Positions 35,568-44,810 of a stretch of DNA of 64,000 nucleotides are shown here, one piece after another. Under the pieces are notes generated by a model. It was not told the DNA's origin. It ran no database searches and saw only the letters and a list, made by a program, of their open reading frames with translations. A program made the translations under genes and the position numbers. The stretch's first letter is position 1, and each line of letters begins with the position of its first letter. This DNA is from Chitinophagaceae bacterium. GTDB lineage: Bacteria; Bacteroidota; Bacteroidia; Chitinophagales; Chitinophagaceae. Location: NCBI GenBank assembly GCA_017307735.1, contig JAFKGR010000018.1:1-64000 (forward strand), written 5' to 3'.

Positions 35568-36551
35568 TTGACAGATACAATTATTAACCTCGACACCATC
35601 AATCCTATTGAGTTTTTTGGTGTAAATAATTCAAAACTCGATATTCTCAAAAAGTCTTTTCCCCGCCTGAAAATCCTTAGCCGCGGAACACAAATCAAAC
35701 TGAGCGGAGCACCGGAACAAATTGCTGAAGCCAAAGAAAAAATTACGCTTGCCGTTCAATACCTGGAAAGAAACGGACACATGAGTGACAATTACCTCGA
35801 ACAAATATTGGGAGGAGATGATGAGGTAGTCATAGATCACTTCGTGGAAAGGCATCCCAACGAAGTACTCGTTTTCGGCCCTAACGGACGAACAGTAAGG
35901 GCACGCACCACCAATCAGAAAAAGATGGTTGAGGAAGTAGCTAAAAATGATATTGTCTTTGCGATTGGCCCCGCCGGAACGGGAAAAACTTATACAGCCG
36001 TAGCGCTTGCCGTAAGGGCATTAAAAAATAAACAGGTAAAGAAAATCATCCTGACAAGGCCCGCTGTGGAAGCCGGGGAAAGCCTCGGATTTTTACCCGG
36101 CGATCTGAAGGAAAAAATTGATCCTTACCTGCGGCCTCTGTATGATGCACTCGACGATATGATTCCCGCAGATAAACTGGGCTATTACATGACAACCCGC
36201 ACAATTGAAATCGCTCCCCTGGCTTACATGCGCGGGCGCACATTGGACAATGCTTTCATTATTCTGGACGAAGCCCAGAACGCCACTGACCTGCAATTGA
36301 AAATGTTCCTGACACGAATTGGTGCAAATGCAAAAGCCATCATTACGGGCGATATTTCTCAGATAGATTTGCCGCCAAAGGTTAAGAGCGGATTGGAAAA
36401 ATCAGCACGCATCCTGCGTCATATCGAGGGAATCGGACACGTAGAACTGGATGAGGAGGATGTTGTAAGGCATAAGTTGGTGAAACAGATCATCCGCGCT
36501 TATGACAGAGAAGCCGAAAAAGAAAAAGAAAGAAGAGAGAAACAAATTTGA
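35568..36551 (+). CDS. PhoH-family ATPase
   Basis: This 327-residue cytosolic PhoH-like protein is a P-loop ATPase linked to RNA metabolism. The N-terminal KH-like region (FFGVNNSKLDILKKSFPRL onward) is followed by Walker A GPAGTGKT (134-141), TRPAVEAGESLGFLPGDLKEKIDPYLRP, and Walker B AFIILDEAQNAT (~230). The only plausible start in this frame is TTG 35568: a stop lies at 35535 and the next Met is residue 72. The C-terminus is a charged Glu/Lys/Arg tail. Confidence 0.9.
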   Translation: MTDTIINLDTINPIEFFGVNNSKLDILKKSFPRLKILSRGTQIKLSGAPEQIAEAKEKITLAVQYLERNGHMSDNYLEQILGGDDEVVIDHFVERHPNEVLVFGPNGRTVRARTTNQKKMVEEVAKNDIVFAIGPAGTGKTYTAVALAVRALKNKQVKKIILTRPAVEAGESLGFLPGDLKEKIDPYLRPLYDALDDMIPADKLGYYMTTRTIEIAPLAYMRGRTLDNAFIILDEAQNATDLQLKMFLTRIGANAKAIITGDISQIDLPPKVKSGLEKSARILRHIEGIGHVELDEEDVVRHKLVKQIIRAYDREAEKEKERREKQI

Positions 36552-36695
36552 AAAATCGTTTGAGTTTTTCTTTACCATTCTCTGAGCGCTGACAGGTAAA
36601 CGGGTTGAAATTTCCGATAAGAAAAACATATTTTAGTTTGAAGCAACCTTTGAGCAGCCCCTTGTTTTTTGAAAAATCGTTTACTCAATAAAAAT

Positions 36696-36703
36696 TACTT
36701 TTG
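36696..36703 (+). promoter_or_regulatory. Candidate promoter (TACTTTTG) for the lipoprotein-ppa cluster
   Basis: TACTTTTG fits TAnnTTTG and lies 22 bases before ATG 36726. A TTTTTTG at 36665-36671 is a possible -33 element, with a long 24-base spacing. Confidence 0.4.
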
Positions 36704-36725
36704 CCCAATTAATGCAGGTAAAAAA

Positions 36726-37310
36726 ATGAAAAGAATCACTCCGCTATTGGCTTTGCTACTCGTTTTTTCAGCAAGTTGCAATTTGGGAAACAGCCCGGAC
36801 AATCCGAAAGATGTGCTCACAAGCTTTTTCAAAGCCATTTCAAAAAAAGACATTCAGGATGCAAAAAAATATGTAACCAAAGACAGTGAGGGGATGATTA
36901 ATATGATGCAAATGAGCCTTGGAAGTGTTGAGGATTCCGCCAATACCGACATATTCAATTTGAATAAAATAAATATCGGGAATGCCCAAATCGATGGAGA
37001 GGAAGCGCAGATACCGGTGACCGAAAAAGCAACCAATGAAACGATGAACTTTTTCCTAAAGAAGGAAAACGGAAAGTGGAAAGTGGCTTTTGATCTTGCC
37101 ACGCTGGCACGTATGGCAAAAGAAAAAATGAAAGACAGCGGATTCGATTCCGGGAATTTGGACTCCCTGATGAACAATGTTCCTCCTGAAAAATTAGAGA
37201 AAGCACAAAAAGCATTGGACAGCCTTTCCGAACATTTGAATAAAATCCCGAAAGAGAAACTCAGTGAAGCACAAAAAATGCTGGATAGCCTGAAAAAATT
37301 AAAAAATTAA
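36726..37310 (+). CDS. DUF4878-like lipoprotein
   Basis: The protein has 194 residues from ATG 36726, with an SPII signal (LLLVFSASC). The NTF2-like domain NPKDVLTSFFKAISKKDIQDAKKYVTKDS to ENGKWKVAFDL resembles DUF4878. A C-terminal ~50-residue extension is helical, with two similar segments (PPEKLEKAQKALDSL and PKEKLSEAQKMLDSL) about 28 residues apart, suggesting a short repeat. Function unknown. Three bases separate it from the next lipoprotein gene. Confidence 0.75.
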   Translation: MKRITPLLALLLVFSASCNLGNSPDNPKDVLTSFFKAISKKDIQDAKKYVTKDSEGMINMMQMSLGSVEDSANTDIFNLNKINIGNAQIDGEEAQIPVTEKATNETMNFFLKKENGKWKVAFDLATLARMAKEKMKDSGFDSGNLDSLMNNVPPEKLEKAQKALDSLSEHLNKIPKEKLSEAQKMLDSLKKLKN

Positions 37311-37313
37311 GCG

Positions 37314-37736
37314 ATGAAAAAATTATTCGTGTATGCTATCCTGATAGTTTCCTTTACCTCCTGTTCGGAAGAAAATATTGACAAAAGCGATTCTCTGACA
37401 TCCGGCAGGGGATTTATTGAAGCATCACTGAAAGGAGATTACATCAAAGCTGAAAAATATATGCTCATAGACAGCACCAACGAACAATACCTCGATGGGC
37501 TGAAAGATTTCAGCAAAAAACTGACTCCACTTGAGAGAGAGGGTTACAGAGATGCAGACATAATCATCGACAGTACCAAATCTCCCAACGATTCCACCAG
37601 TTTTATCTTTTACAAAAACACATTTAAAAACGAACCGACCAGACTGAAGGTGATAAAGAAAGGTGCCGACTGGCTCGTGGATTTCAAATTTACTTTTTTG
37701 GGTGATCAGAACGCATCCAACAATCAGAAACATTAA
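37314..37736 (+). CDS. Small lipoprotein, probable paralogue of the upstream gene
   Basis: This 140-residue protein has an SPII signal (IVSFTSC). Its domain (GRGFIEASLKGDYIKAEKYMLIDS to KKGADWLVDFKF) has the same order as the upstream DUF4878-like domain without the helical tail, so the pair likely arose by tandem duplication. Cotranscribed with it. Function unknown. Confidence 0.72.
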   Translation: MKKLFVYAILIVSFTSCSEENIDKSDSLTSGRGFIEASLKGDYIKAEKYMLIDSTNEQYLDGLKDFSKKLTPLEREGYRDADIIIDSTKSPNDSTSFIFYKNTFKNEPTRLKVIKKGADWLVDFKFTFLGDQNASNNQKH

Positions 37737-37794
37737 CTTAGAAACCGGAAGACTTTTTCTTTTTCAAAAGACACTGTCATTTAAAACTCCAGCC

Positions 37795-38352
37795 ATGAAT
37801 GAAAACCCACGCTTCGTCCTGCATCCCTGGCATTCAGTAAGCCCGGGAGCAAATGCCCCAAAGCAGGTAAATGTATTGATAGAAATTTCAAAGGGTACCA
37901 AATCAAAATATGAAGTGGATAAAGAGACAGGGCTGCTCAGGCTCGATAGAGTGATCTATTCTTCCTTTCACTACCCCATCAATTATGGATTTATTCCTCA
38001 AACCCTGGGGCAGGACGGGGATCCGCTTGATATTCTCGTGATGTGTACAGAGTCAATCCAACCGCTCTGCCTGGTGGAAGCCACGGTTTTAGGAAATATG
38101 CAGATGATAGATACCGGAGCCATTGACGACAAAATTATTGCTGTAGCTACAAAGGATCCGGGAGTAAACTATATTGATAGTCTGGACAAATTTCCACAAC
38201 ATTTTTTAAGCGTACTCAGCAACTTTTTTGAGCAATACAAGGTTTTGGAAAACAAGGAAGTAAAAATCCGGGATTTTGAACCGCAAGAGAGAGCATTTGA
38301 AATCATCAATGAATCCATTCTCAGATACAGGGAATACATTTCAAAGAATTAG
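37795..38352 (+). CDS. ppa: Inorganic pyrophosphatase (family I)
   Basis: This 185-residue enzyme hydrolyses pyrophosphate. Family motifs are EISKGTKSKYEVDKETG, FHYPINYGFIPQT and the metal signature DGDPLDILVM, with AVATKDPGVNYIDSLDKFP. ATG 37795 (MNENPRFVLHPWH) is chosen because longer frames read through the preceding lipoprotein gene. Converges on the CDF gene with a 4-base overlap of stops. Confidence 0.93.
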   Translation: MNENPRFVLHPWHSVSPGANAPKQVNVLIEISKGTKSKYEVDKETGLLRLDRVIYSSFHYPINYGFIPQTLGQDGDPLDILVMCTESIQPLCLVEATVLGNMQMIDTGAIDDKIIAVATKDPGVNYIDSLDKFPQHFLSVLSNFFEQYKVLENKEVKIRDFEPQERAFEIINESILRYREYISKN

Positions 38353-39338
38353 CTTCCGGGCCTGTGTTTCCGGTCAAGAACAATATTTTCAACTGTCCAT
38401 GTGATGCGGGTTTCCTGGGGATGTTTCCTCACCGCACAGTTTTGTTTGCTGCAAATCCGGCAACTGTAATCAAGGCAGGGATCTACGTGCACAAACATTT
38501 CCACTTCGGTACCAAACTCTTGTTGGATCACATCTTTCAGTAATGTAATTTCCTGGTGAGCTTCTCTGATATTGAGATACCACGGCACAGTCAGATGGCA
38601 ATCACAATGCAGGGTGGTCCCATATTTGATGAAACGAACGTTGTGCAAATCGATCCAATTTTCATTTCGTTTTTCATTCAGCACCTTCACGATCCTTCCA
38701 AGCAATTTCATATCCGATTCATCCATTATTCCACCGATGCTCGGCCGCAATACTTTGATTCCGGTATAGATGATAAAACATGCCGCAATAATAGCCACCA
38801 GGCTGTCCAGAAAATAAATTTTTGTAAAATAAATCAGTACCAGCCCCGCAATAATTGCAAGGGTTGACAAAGTATCTGTTTTTAAATGCTCTCCTGCAGC
38901 AATCAACTGAATAGATTTCCCTTTTCTTCCCTCCTTTACGCAATAGGAGCCTGCCATGTAATTAATGAGTGCGGTGCCGCCCATCATAATAATCCCTACA
39001 TTCAACCTGCTCAGTACCTGGGGTTCAAACAACTTTGAGATTGCCTCAACAATAATAAAAATACCGGCGAACAATATGAACATCCCTTCGGCAGCAGCCG
39101 AGATAAACTCCACTTTCCCATGCCCGTAAGGATGCCCTTTGTCTCTGGGTTTGGCAGCAATTAAGAGGCTGAAAAAGCCCACACCACCCGCAATGATATT
39201 TGCAATACTTTCCAATGCATCAGTGAGGATGGACAGCGATGAGGTCAAAAACCATGCTGTCAGTTTTACTCCGAATAGCAATACTGCCAGTATGAGGACC
39301 ATGGCCTGCAACTGCATATTTTTTCTTGAACGGTTCAA
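38349..39338 (-). CDS. Cation diffusion facilitator family transporter
   Basis: This 329-residue inner-membrane divalent-metal/proton antiporter has about six TM helices (VLILAVLLFGVKLTAWFLTSSLSIL onward) in the first ~200 residues. The metal site acids and His are in LTDALESIAN and HPYGHGKVEF. The cytoplasmic C-terminal domain (about 205-300) has HCDCHLTVPWYL and VHVDPC. The tail carries CLDYSCRICSKQNCAVRKH, a four-Cys cluster that may bind metal and is unusual for short CDFs. Zn, Mn or Fe specificity cannot be decided. Confidence 0.9.
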   Translation of the reverse strand: MNRSRKNMQLQAMVLILAVLLFGVKLTAWFLTSSLSILTDALESIANIIAGGVGFFSLLIAAKPRDKGHPYGHGKVEFISAAAEGMFILFAGIFIIVEAISKLFEPQVLSRLNVGIIMMGGTALINYMAGSYCVKEGRKGKSIQLIAAGEHLKTDTLSTLAIIAGLVLIYFTKIYFLDSLVAIIAACFIIYTGIKVLRPSIGGIMDESDMKLLGRIVKVLNEKRNENWIDLHNVRFIKYGTTLHCDCHLTVPWYLNIREAHQEITLLKDVIQQEFGTEVEMFVHVDPCLDYSCRICSKQNCAVRKHPQETRITWTVENIVLDRKHRPGS

Positions 39339-39423
39339 AACAAATTCATTTATTTAAATCTAACCTGCCTATTTCCAATCCACCTTTCAACATTTTTTGC
39401 AAAGTAAAATATATATGAACAAC

Positions 39424-39431
39424 TAAATTTG
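39424..39431 (+). promoter_or_regulatory. Candidate -7 box (TAAATTTG) for the MacB-type permease
   Basis: TAAATTTG ends only 4 bases before ATG 39436, implying a leaderless message. TTTTTTG at 39393-39399 is a possible upstream element, at a long 24-base spacing. Confidence 0.45.
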
Positions 39432-39435
39432 TCCC

Positions 39436-40683
39436 ATGCGGAAAACTATTACCATTTTGGTCAATTCTCTCCGGCTAACCTTTCAGGAAATCAGGGCGAA
39501 CAAGCTCAGGACATTTCTTTCGCTGATTGGTATCAGCTTTGGAATCTTCTGCATAATCGGTGTGCTGGCAACAGTGAACAGCCTGGAGATGAATATTCAA
39601 AACCAATTGAAAAGCCTCGGCACCAATACAATTTATATAGACAAATGGACTTACGGAGCCGGGTCGGGAGATTATCCGTGGTGGAAATATATGAAACGGC
39701 CGGAACCAAAATTTGAAGAGGTTGCACTTATCAGGGAACGCAGTCGTCTGACAGATAAAGTCGGATACCAGACTTCATCCAACACCAACATTGTTTACAA
39801 AGATTTTGCCCTGGAAGGAGTCAACATGTCGGGTATTACCCCGGATATCAATGAAATCAATCCCCTTCAAATTGAGTTCGGCAGGTTTATTTCCGGTAGT
39901 GAATTTCAATCGGGAAGCCCGGTTATAATCATGGGTTATACGAATGCGGAAAATCTTTTCGGAGATCCTGAACGTGCGGTTGGAAAGACTGTAAAAATCA
40001 AAAATAACCAGGCAACCATCATTGGGGTCATCAAAAAAATGGGAGCCAATTTTATCGGTGAAAACTTTGATCAGAATATTTATGTTCCTTACAAATTTCT
40101 GCATCAAATGGTGAGTGACGAACAGGCATCCCCGGTTATCATCGTAAAGGGAAAATCAGGAATCAGCTCAGCCGCCCTCTCTGATGAACTGGAAGGAATC
40201 ATGAGATCCATCCGGAAATTAAAACCTACCGAGGAAGACAATTTCACCCTGAACCAGATCAGTGCACTGAGTTCGCAGGTCAGTGGCATTTTCTCCAGCA
40301 TCAATATGGGAGGATGGGCAATCGGAATTCTCAGTCTGGTAGTGGGCGCATTCGGAATCAGCAATATCATGTTTGTAACCGTAAAAGAACGGACTCCGAT
40401 AATCGGATTGAAGAAAGCCATAGGAGCCAAAAAGCGCAGCATACTCACCGAATTTCTTTTGGAAGCGGCAATCATCTGCATTCTCGGGGGAATTATGGGA
40501 TTATTGCTTGTATTTATTCTGACACTTGTACTTTCCCAATTACTTAATTTTCCTGTTTACATTTCAGTGGGAATCCTTTCACTGGCGATCAGCATTTGTA
40601 TTGTCATAGGCATTCTCTCCGGAATCATTCCGGCCTACACAGCTTCCAGAATGGATCCGGTAGTGGCTATCCGCTCCAAATAA
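39436..40683 (+). CDS. MacB-type ABC transporter permease
   Basis: This 415-residue permease has one N-terminal TM (FLSLIGISFGIFCIIGVLATV), a MacB periplasmic core domain (~45-270), and three C-terminal TMs forming the FtsX domain (GILSLVVGAFGISNIMFVTVKERT, then EFLLEAAIICILGGIMG). It belongs to the MacB/LolE-like group that moves substrates by mechanotransmission rather than across the membrane. No ATPase gene is adjacent, so its partner is encoded elsewhere. Confidence 0.9.
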   Translation: MRKTITILVNSLRLTFQEIRANKLRTFLSLIGISFGIFCIIGVLATVNSLEMNIQNQLKSLGTNTIYIDKWTYGAGSGDYPWWKYMKRPEPKFEEVALIRERSRLTDKVGYQTSSNTNIVYKDFALEGVNMSGITPDINEINPLQIEFGRFISGSEFQSGSPVIIMGYTNAENLFGDPERAVGKTVKIKNNQATIIGVIKKMGANFIGENFDQNIYVPYKFLHQMVSDEQASPVIIVKGKSGISSAALSDELEGIMRSIRKLKPTEEDNFTLNQISALSSQVSGIFSSINMGGWAIGILSLVVGAFGISNIMFVTVKERTPIIGLKKAIGAKKRSILTEFLLEAAIICILGGIMGLLLVFILTLVLSQLLNFPVYISVGILSLAISICIVIGILSGIIPAYTASRMDPVVAIRSK

Positions 40684-40693
40684 CCAATGCAAT

Positions 40694-40701
40694 TATCTTT
40701 G
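40694..40701 (+). promoter_or_regulatory. Candidate -7 box (TATCTTTG) for tsaD-trmN6
   Basis: TATCTTTG fits TAnnTTTG and lies 28 bases before ATG 40730. AGAAGAGATT near 40715 could serve as weak ribosome binding. Confidence 0.45.
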
Positions 40702-40729
40702 CATCTCAAAAAGAAAAGAAGAGATTGAA

Positions 40730-41734
40730 ATGTCATTAATTCTTGCAATTGAATCCTCCTGTGATGAAACAGCCGCAGCCGTCATCAGAGACCGGCACAT
40801 TCTCAGCAATGTAATCCGCAGCCAGCAAATCCATAAAATGTATGGAGGTGTCGTTCCCGAACTCGCTTCCAGGGCGCATCTTGAAGCTATCGTTCCCGTG
40901 GTTCACGAATCGTTGGAAACGGCGGGATGCAAACTGCAGGACATGGATGCCTTCGCTTTTACCCAATCACCCGGACTGATCGGATCATTAATAGTTGGCG
41001 CGGGGTTTGCCAAATCTCTGGCGCTTTCTTTGGAAAAGCCATTGATTGCTGTCCAACACATGAAAGCACATGTACTTGCCAATCTCATTAGAAAAGAGGG
41101 ATCAAAAAATCCTGATTTTCCTTTTCTGTGCCTTACAGTAAGTGGCGGCCACACACAGATTGTCATTTGCCACGACCCACTCAACCTTGAAATCATCGGA
41201 CAAACCCTTGATGATGCTGCGGGTGAAGCTTTTGACAAAGCAGCGAAAATGTTGGGATTGCCCTATCCCGGAGGGCCATTGATAGATAAACATGCAGCCT
41301 TGGGAAAACCGGTTTATGAATTTCCGGAACCACACATCGAAGGGCTCAATTTCAGTTTCAGCGGATTAAAAACGGCCATCTTATATTTCATCAGGGATCA
41401 TCAGAAAGAAGATCCTGAATTCATTTCAAAAAATATAGATAACATCTGTGCATCTGTTCAGCAAAGAATCATTTCCATACTGCTCAAAAAACTGAAACGG
41501 GCATCAAAACAAACGGGCATCAAAGATATTTGTATTGCCGGCGGAGTCAGCGCCAATAAGGGTTTGAGAAGGGAATTTGAAAAAGTGGGCAAAGAGCTCG
41601 GGTGGAGAACTTTTATTCCTCCTTTTGAATATTGCACAGATAATGCAGCAATGATAGCTATTACCGCACACTACAAATTCCAGGCAAAACAGTTTGCCAC
41701 AATGGAAGCCGTACCTTCAGCCAAAGTACACTGA
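40730..41734 (+). CDS. tsaD: tRNA threonylcarbamoyladenosine transferase subunit TsaD
   Basis: This 334-residue ASKHA-fold enzyme transfers threonylcarbamoyl to A37 of ANN-decoding tRNAs with TsaB and TsaE. It begins ILAIESSCDETAAAVI, has the metal-binding HMKAH at about residues 110-114, SGGHTQIV, and GEAFDKAAKMLGLPYPGGP; the C-terminal block is CIAGGVSANKGLR. Full length. Its product is the substrate of MtaB at 4.8 kb. The stop overlaps the next ATG (TGATG). Confidence 0.95.
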   Translation: MSLILAIESSCDETAAAVIRDRHILSNVIRSQQIHKMYGGVVPELASRAHLEAIVPVVHESLETAGCKLQDMDAFAFTQSPGLIGSLIVGAGFAKSLALSLEKPLIAVQHMKAHVLANLIRKEGSKNPDFPFLCLTVSGGHTQIVICHDPLNLEIIGQTLDDAAGEAFDKAAKMLGLPYPGGPLIDKHAALGKPVYEFPEPHIEGLNFSFSGLKTAILYFIRDHQKEDPEFISKNIDNICASVQQRIISILLKKLKRASKQTGIKDICIAGGVSANKGLRREFEKVGKELGWRTFIPPFEYCTDNAAMIAITAHYKFQAKQFATMEAVPSAKVH

Positions 41735-42453
41735 TGGCGAATAATTATTTCCGCTTCAAAAAGTTTACTGTGTTTCAGGATCGTTGTGCGATGAAGGTTT
41801 GCACAGATTCCTGCATCTTTGGGGCCTGCATTTCAGACTTGCTGGAGAAGGGAGAAATACATGCTGAAAACATTCTCGATATTGGGTCAGGCACCGGTTT
41901 GCTGAGCCTGATGGCAGCTCAGAAGAGCAAAGCTGAAATTGATGCCGTTGAAATTGACAAGAATGCTTTTTTGCAAATGAAGGAAAATTTTGCCGGCTCT
42001 CCTTTTTCTGGCAGCATCAATCCATTTCATTCTGACATCAGGGATTTCCCACAAAAAAAATATGACCTTATTATTTCCAATCCGCCTTTTTTTGAAGGTG
42101 ATTTGAAAAGCCCTCGGTTCGCTTCCACACTTGCGAAGCATGATACCGGACTGCTGTTGAAAGATTTAATTTCAGAAATTAAAAAACGGCTGAATGAAAA
42201 TGGAATTTTCTTTTTGTTGGTTCCCTTTAAAAGAGAAAAAGAAATCAACCGGCTTTTTCAAAAATCAGGAGCATTCATTTCCGGCGAAATCTTTTTGAAA
42301 CACAATCAAAAAAGAAATCCTTTTCGAATAATTTATCAGGGCAGTTTTTCAAAAACAGAAGCAATGAATACTTCAGAAATTGTAATCAGAGAAGGAAGTA
42401 ATTATACAAATCCGTTTATTGAGTTGTTGAAAGATTACTATTTGAATCTTTAA
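41734..42453 (+). CDS. trmN6: tRNA1(Val) A37 N6-methyltransferase
   Basis: This 239-residue SAM-dependent methyltransferase of the YfiC/TrmN6 family opens with FRFKKFTVFQDRCAMKVCTDSCIFGA. The SAM-binding motif I is ILDIGSGTGLLSLMAAQ, and the N6-adenine signature NPPF is in LIISNPPFFEGDL. Translationally coupled to tsaD through TGATG. Both modify position 37 of tRNAs, a sensible pairing, and a tRNA gene follows directly. Confidence 0.88.
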   Translation: MANNYFRFKKFTVFQDRCAMKVCTDSCIFGACISDLLEKGEIHAENILDIGSGTGLLSLMAAQKSKAEIDAVEIDKNAFLQMKENFAGSPFSGSINPFHSDIRDFPQKKYDLIISNPPFFEGDLKSPRFASTLAKHDTGLLLKDLISEIKKRLNENGIFFLLVPFKREKEINRLFQKSGAFISGEIFLKHNQKRNPFRIIYQGSFSKTEAMNTSEIVIREGSNYTNPFIELLKDYYLNL

Positions 42454-42581
42454 AATCTATAAAGGCAAAATCCGGATGGGATCAGATTTTTATTTTTTTG
42501 AAATTATTTCCGGATCCTGTCAAATAATCTTTTGGCAGTCAAAAATGTTCAATGTAATATTGCACCCCCAGTATAAATAAT

Positions 42582-42665
42582 GCCCGGGTGGCGGAACTGG
42601 TAGACGCGCCAGACTCAAAATCTGGTTCTCGCAAGGGAGTGCTGGTTCGATTCCAGTCTCGGGCA
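42582..42665 (+). tRNA. tRNA-Leu (CAA)
   Basis: The cloverleaf is complete. The acceptor GCCCGGG pairs with CTCGGGC (one G-U), and the anticodon arm is CCAGA / TCTGG with loop CTCAAAA, giving anticodon CAA. There is a long class II variable arm (TTCTCGCAAGGGAG) and a T arm with GGTTCGATTCC. The discriminator A is at 42665; CC but not CCA follows in the genome. Confidence 0.95.
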
Positions 42666-43036
42666 CCTCTAAAGCTTGTAAATTGATTTATTTATAAGCT
42701 TTTTTTATATCAGGTTACCATTAATAGCTATTCGTTTTGATATTTACTTCCGTGTCTTTGGCAGAATATTTTAAATGCAGGTGGAGACTTAATCAAGGGA
42801 AGAAATGCTTTGAGAAAAAAAATGACTGAACTAAGTTGATTTCAATACCCGAATGGTTCGACTAAAAGGTTAAAAACTGCCTTATCGTAATGGGCATAAT
42901 CGTATTTCAATTCCAAATTGAGGCGATTAAAAGCAAACGGAAACCCGGTGCCAAATTGTGATATAAGCCATTTTCAATTCCTAAGTGGTGCGATTAAAAG
43001 GTTCCGGCGGCCATTGTAGATCTCCACATGTAACTT

Positions 43037-44058
43037 GTTTCAATTCCTAAGTGGTGCGATTAAAAGAAATATTTTTTTCGCAATGGCTACGGCCTTTTTA
43101 TGGTTTCAATTCCTAAGTGGTGCGATTAAAAGAGGTACCTCGACTTCAATGGGTGAGTCGATAACCTTGTTTCAATTCCTAAGTGGTGCGATTAAAAGAG
43201 AAGTCATTAGCAACAGCCAAGCTCCAACAAACACGTTTCAATTCCTAAGTGGTGCGATTAAAAGGGCTGTGTTTGTATGTCTGTGCTGATTACGTATGCT
43301 TGTTTCAATTCCTAAGTGGTGCGATTAAAAGTTACTCCAAGAATTGACTACAGCCAGGGTAATAGAGTTTCAATTCCTAAGTGGTGCGATTAAAAGGAAG
43401 ATGCAATAAAAGCAGCCGTATTCTGCCGGGCAAGTTTCAATTCCTAAGTGGTGCGATTAAAAGTTGAAATAATTGAAAAGCTCCAGGACCAGGACATAAA
43501 GTTTCAATTCCTAAGTGGTGCGATTAAAAGATACATGAAGCCCGTCAAACGGATATTTCGTTAAGTTTCAATTCCTAAGTGGTGCGATTAAAAGTTCAGT
43601 CTGGTCCCTTGAGATGAAGTCTGTATATCTGTTTCAATTCCTAAGTGGTGCGATTAAAAGAGCAACACAATAACAGGCAGCATAGCAGGATTAACGTTTC
43701 AATTCCTAAGTGGTGCGATTAAAAGTTCATTCTCCGGTTTGACAGACTTGAACACTTCTTTTTGTTTCAATTCCTAAGTGGTGCGATTAAAAGTGCGCCT
43801 GCGTCGGATATGCGCCTGTGATAAACCAGTTTCAATTCCTAAGTGGTGCGATTAAAAGGAATCCCAGATCATTATTCTTTACATAAATCTGACTGTTTCA
43901 ATTCCTAAGTGGTGCGATTAAAAGTTGCGACGTATTTTTTTCTTTCGTCGTCAACTTTCGGGTTTCAATTCCTAAGTGGTGCGATTAAAAGTTGTAGCTG
44001 ATAGTTCAATAATCGCTCCGTTTACGATGTTTCAATTCCTAAGTGGTGCGATTAAAAG
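43037..44058 (-). repeat. Oldest intact block: 16 repeats with terminal G (handle ends GAAAC)
   Basis: Sixteen consecutive repeats, first bases at 43037 through 44029, begin GTTTC, while every repeat I read from 44095 rightward begins ATTTC. The three repeats further left begin A, A and T. On the transcript this base is the last nucleotide of the 5' handle, next to the spacer. Confidence 0.85.
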
Positions 44059-44160
44059 GGTAACATTGAAGCCCTGCAGGCATTGAGTAATGAGATTTCA
44101 ATTCCTAAGTGGTGCGATTAAAAGCTCCTGGGAGCGCCACCGGTGAACATGAAGAAGATT

Positions 44161-44810
44161 AATTTCAATTCCTAAGTGGTGCGATTAAAAGGCAGCGAGT
44201 TGTATAAACTGAAACAAAAAGAATTGCATTTCAATTCCTAAGTGGTGCGATTAAAAGTGAATAACATCGTTAGCACAGGCAGCGGCGCAAACGATATTTC
44301 AATTCCTAAGTGAATATTTCAATTCCTAAGTGGTGCGATTAAAAGAGCTTTGCGCCGATGTGATGATTTCGGCTCATGATATTTCAATTCCTAAGTGGTG
44401 CGATTAAAAGAAACAGGCTGATTACAACAATGCGCGGAGACAGAGATTTCAATTCCTAAGTGGTGCGATTAAAAGTAAAAGTCGGGAAACAGGATTGCGC
44501 TTTCCTCCCGGATTTCAATTCCTAAGTGGTGCGATTAAAAGAAAATATAATCTTCTCTTTCATACTCATTTACATCATTTCAATTCCTAAGTGGTGCGAT
44601 TAAAAGGCAGCGAGTTGTATAAACTGAAACAAAAAGAATTGCATTTCAATTCCTAAGTGGTGCGATTAAAAGTGAATAACATCGTTAGCACAGGCAGCGG
44701 CGCAAACGATATTTCAATTCCTAAGTTGAATATTTCAATTCCTAAGTGGTGCGATTAAAAGAAACAGGCTGATTACAACAATGCGCGGAGACAGAGATTT
44801 CAATTCCTAA
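44161..44810 (-). repeat. Segmental duplication inside the array with a truncated repeat
   Basis: Spacers starting GCAGCGAGTTG and TGAATAACATCG occur consecutively at ~44191-44295 and again at ~44606-44710. In both copies they are followed by a truncated repeat fused to a full one (44296-44315 and 44711-44731), and then a spacer starting AAACAGGCTG (44411 and 44761). The left copy holds one extra spacer (AGCTTTGCGCC). The two broken repeats differ by one base (AAGTGAAT versus AAGTTGAAT). Confidence 0.9.

Noticed and set aside
37663..37794. Extended pyrophosphatase start
   Set aside because: The extra 44 codons lie in another frame of the preceding lipoprotein gene; the family start matches ATG 37795.
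42582..42838. tRNA-Leu as an attachment site for an integrated element containing the CRISPR locus
   Set aside because: No integrase or direct repeat of the tRNA 3' end was found in the window; the adjacency alone is not evidence.
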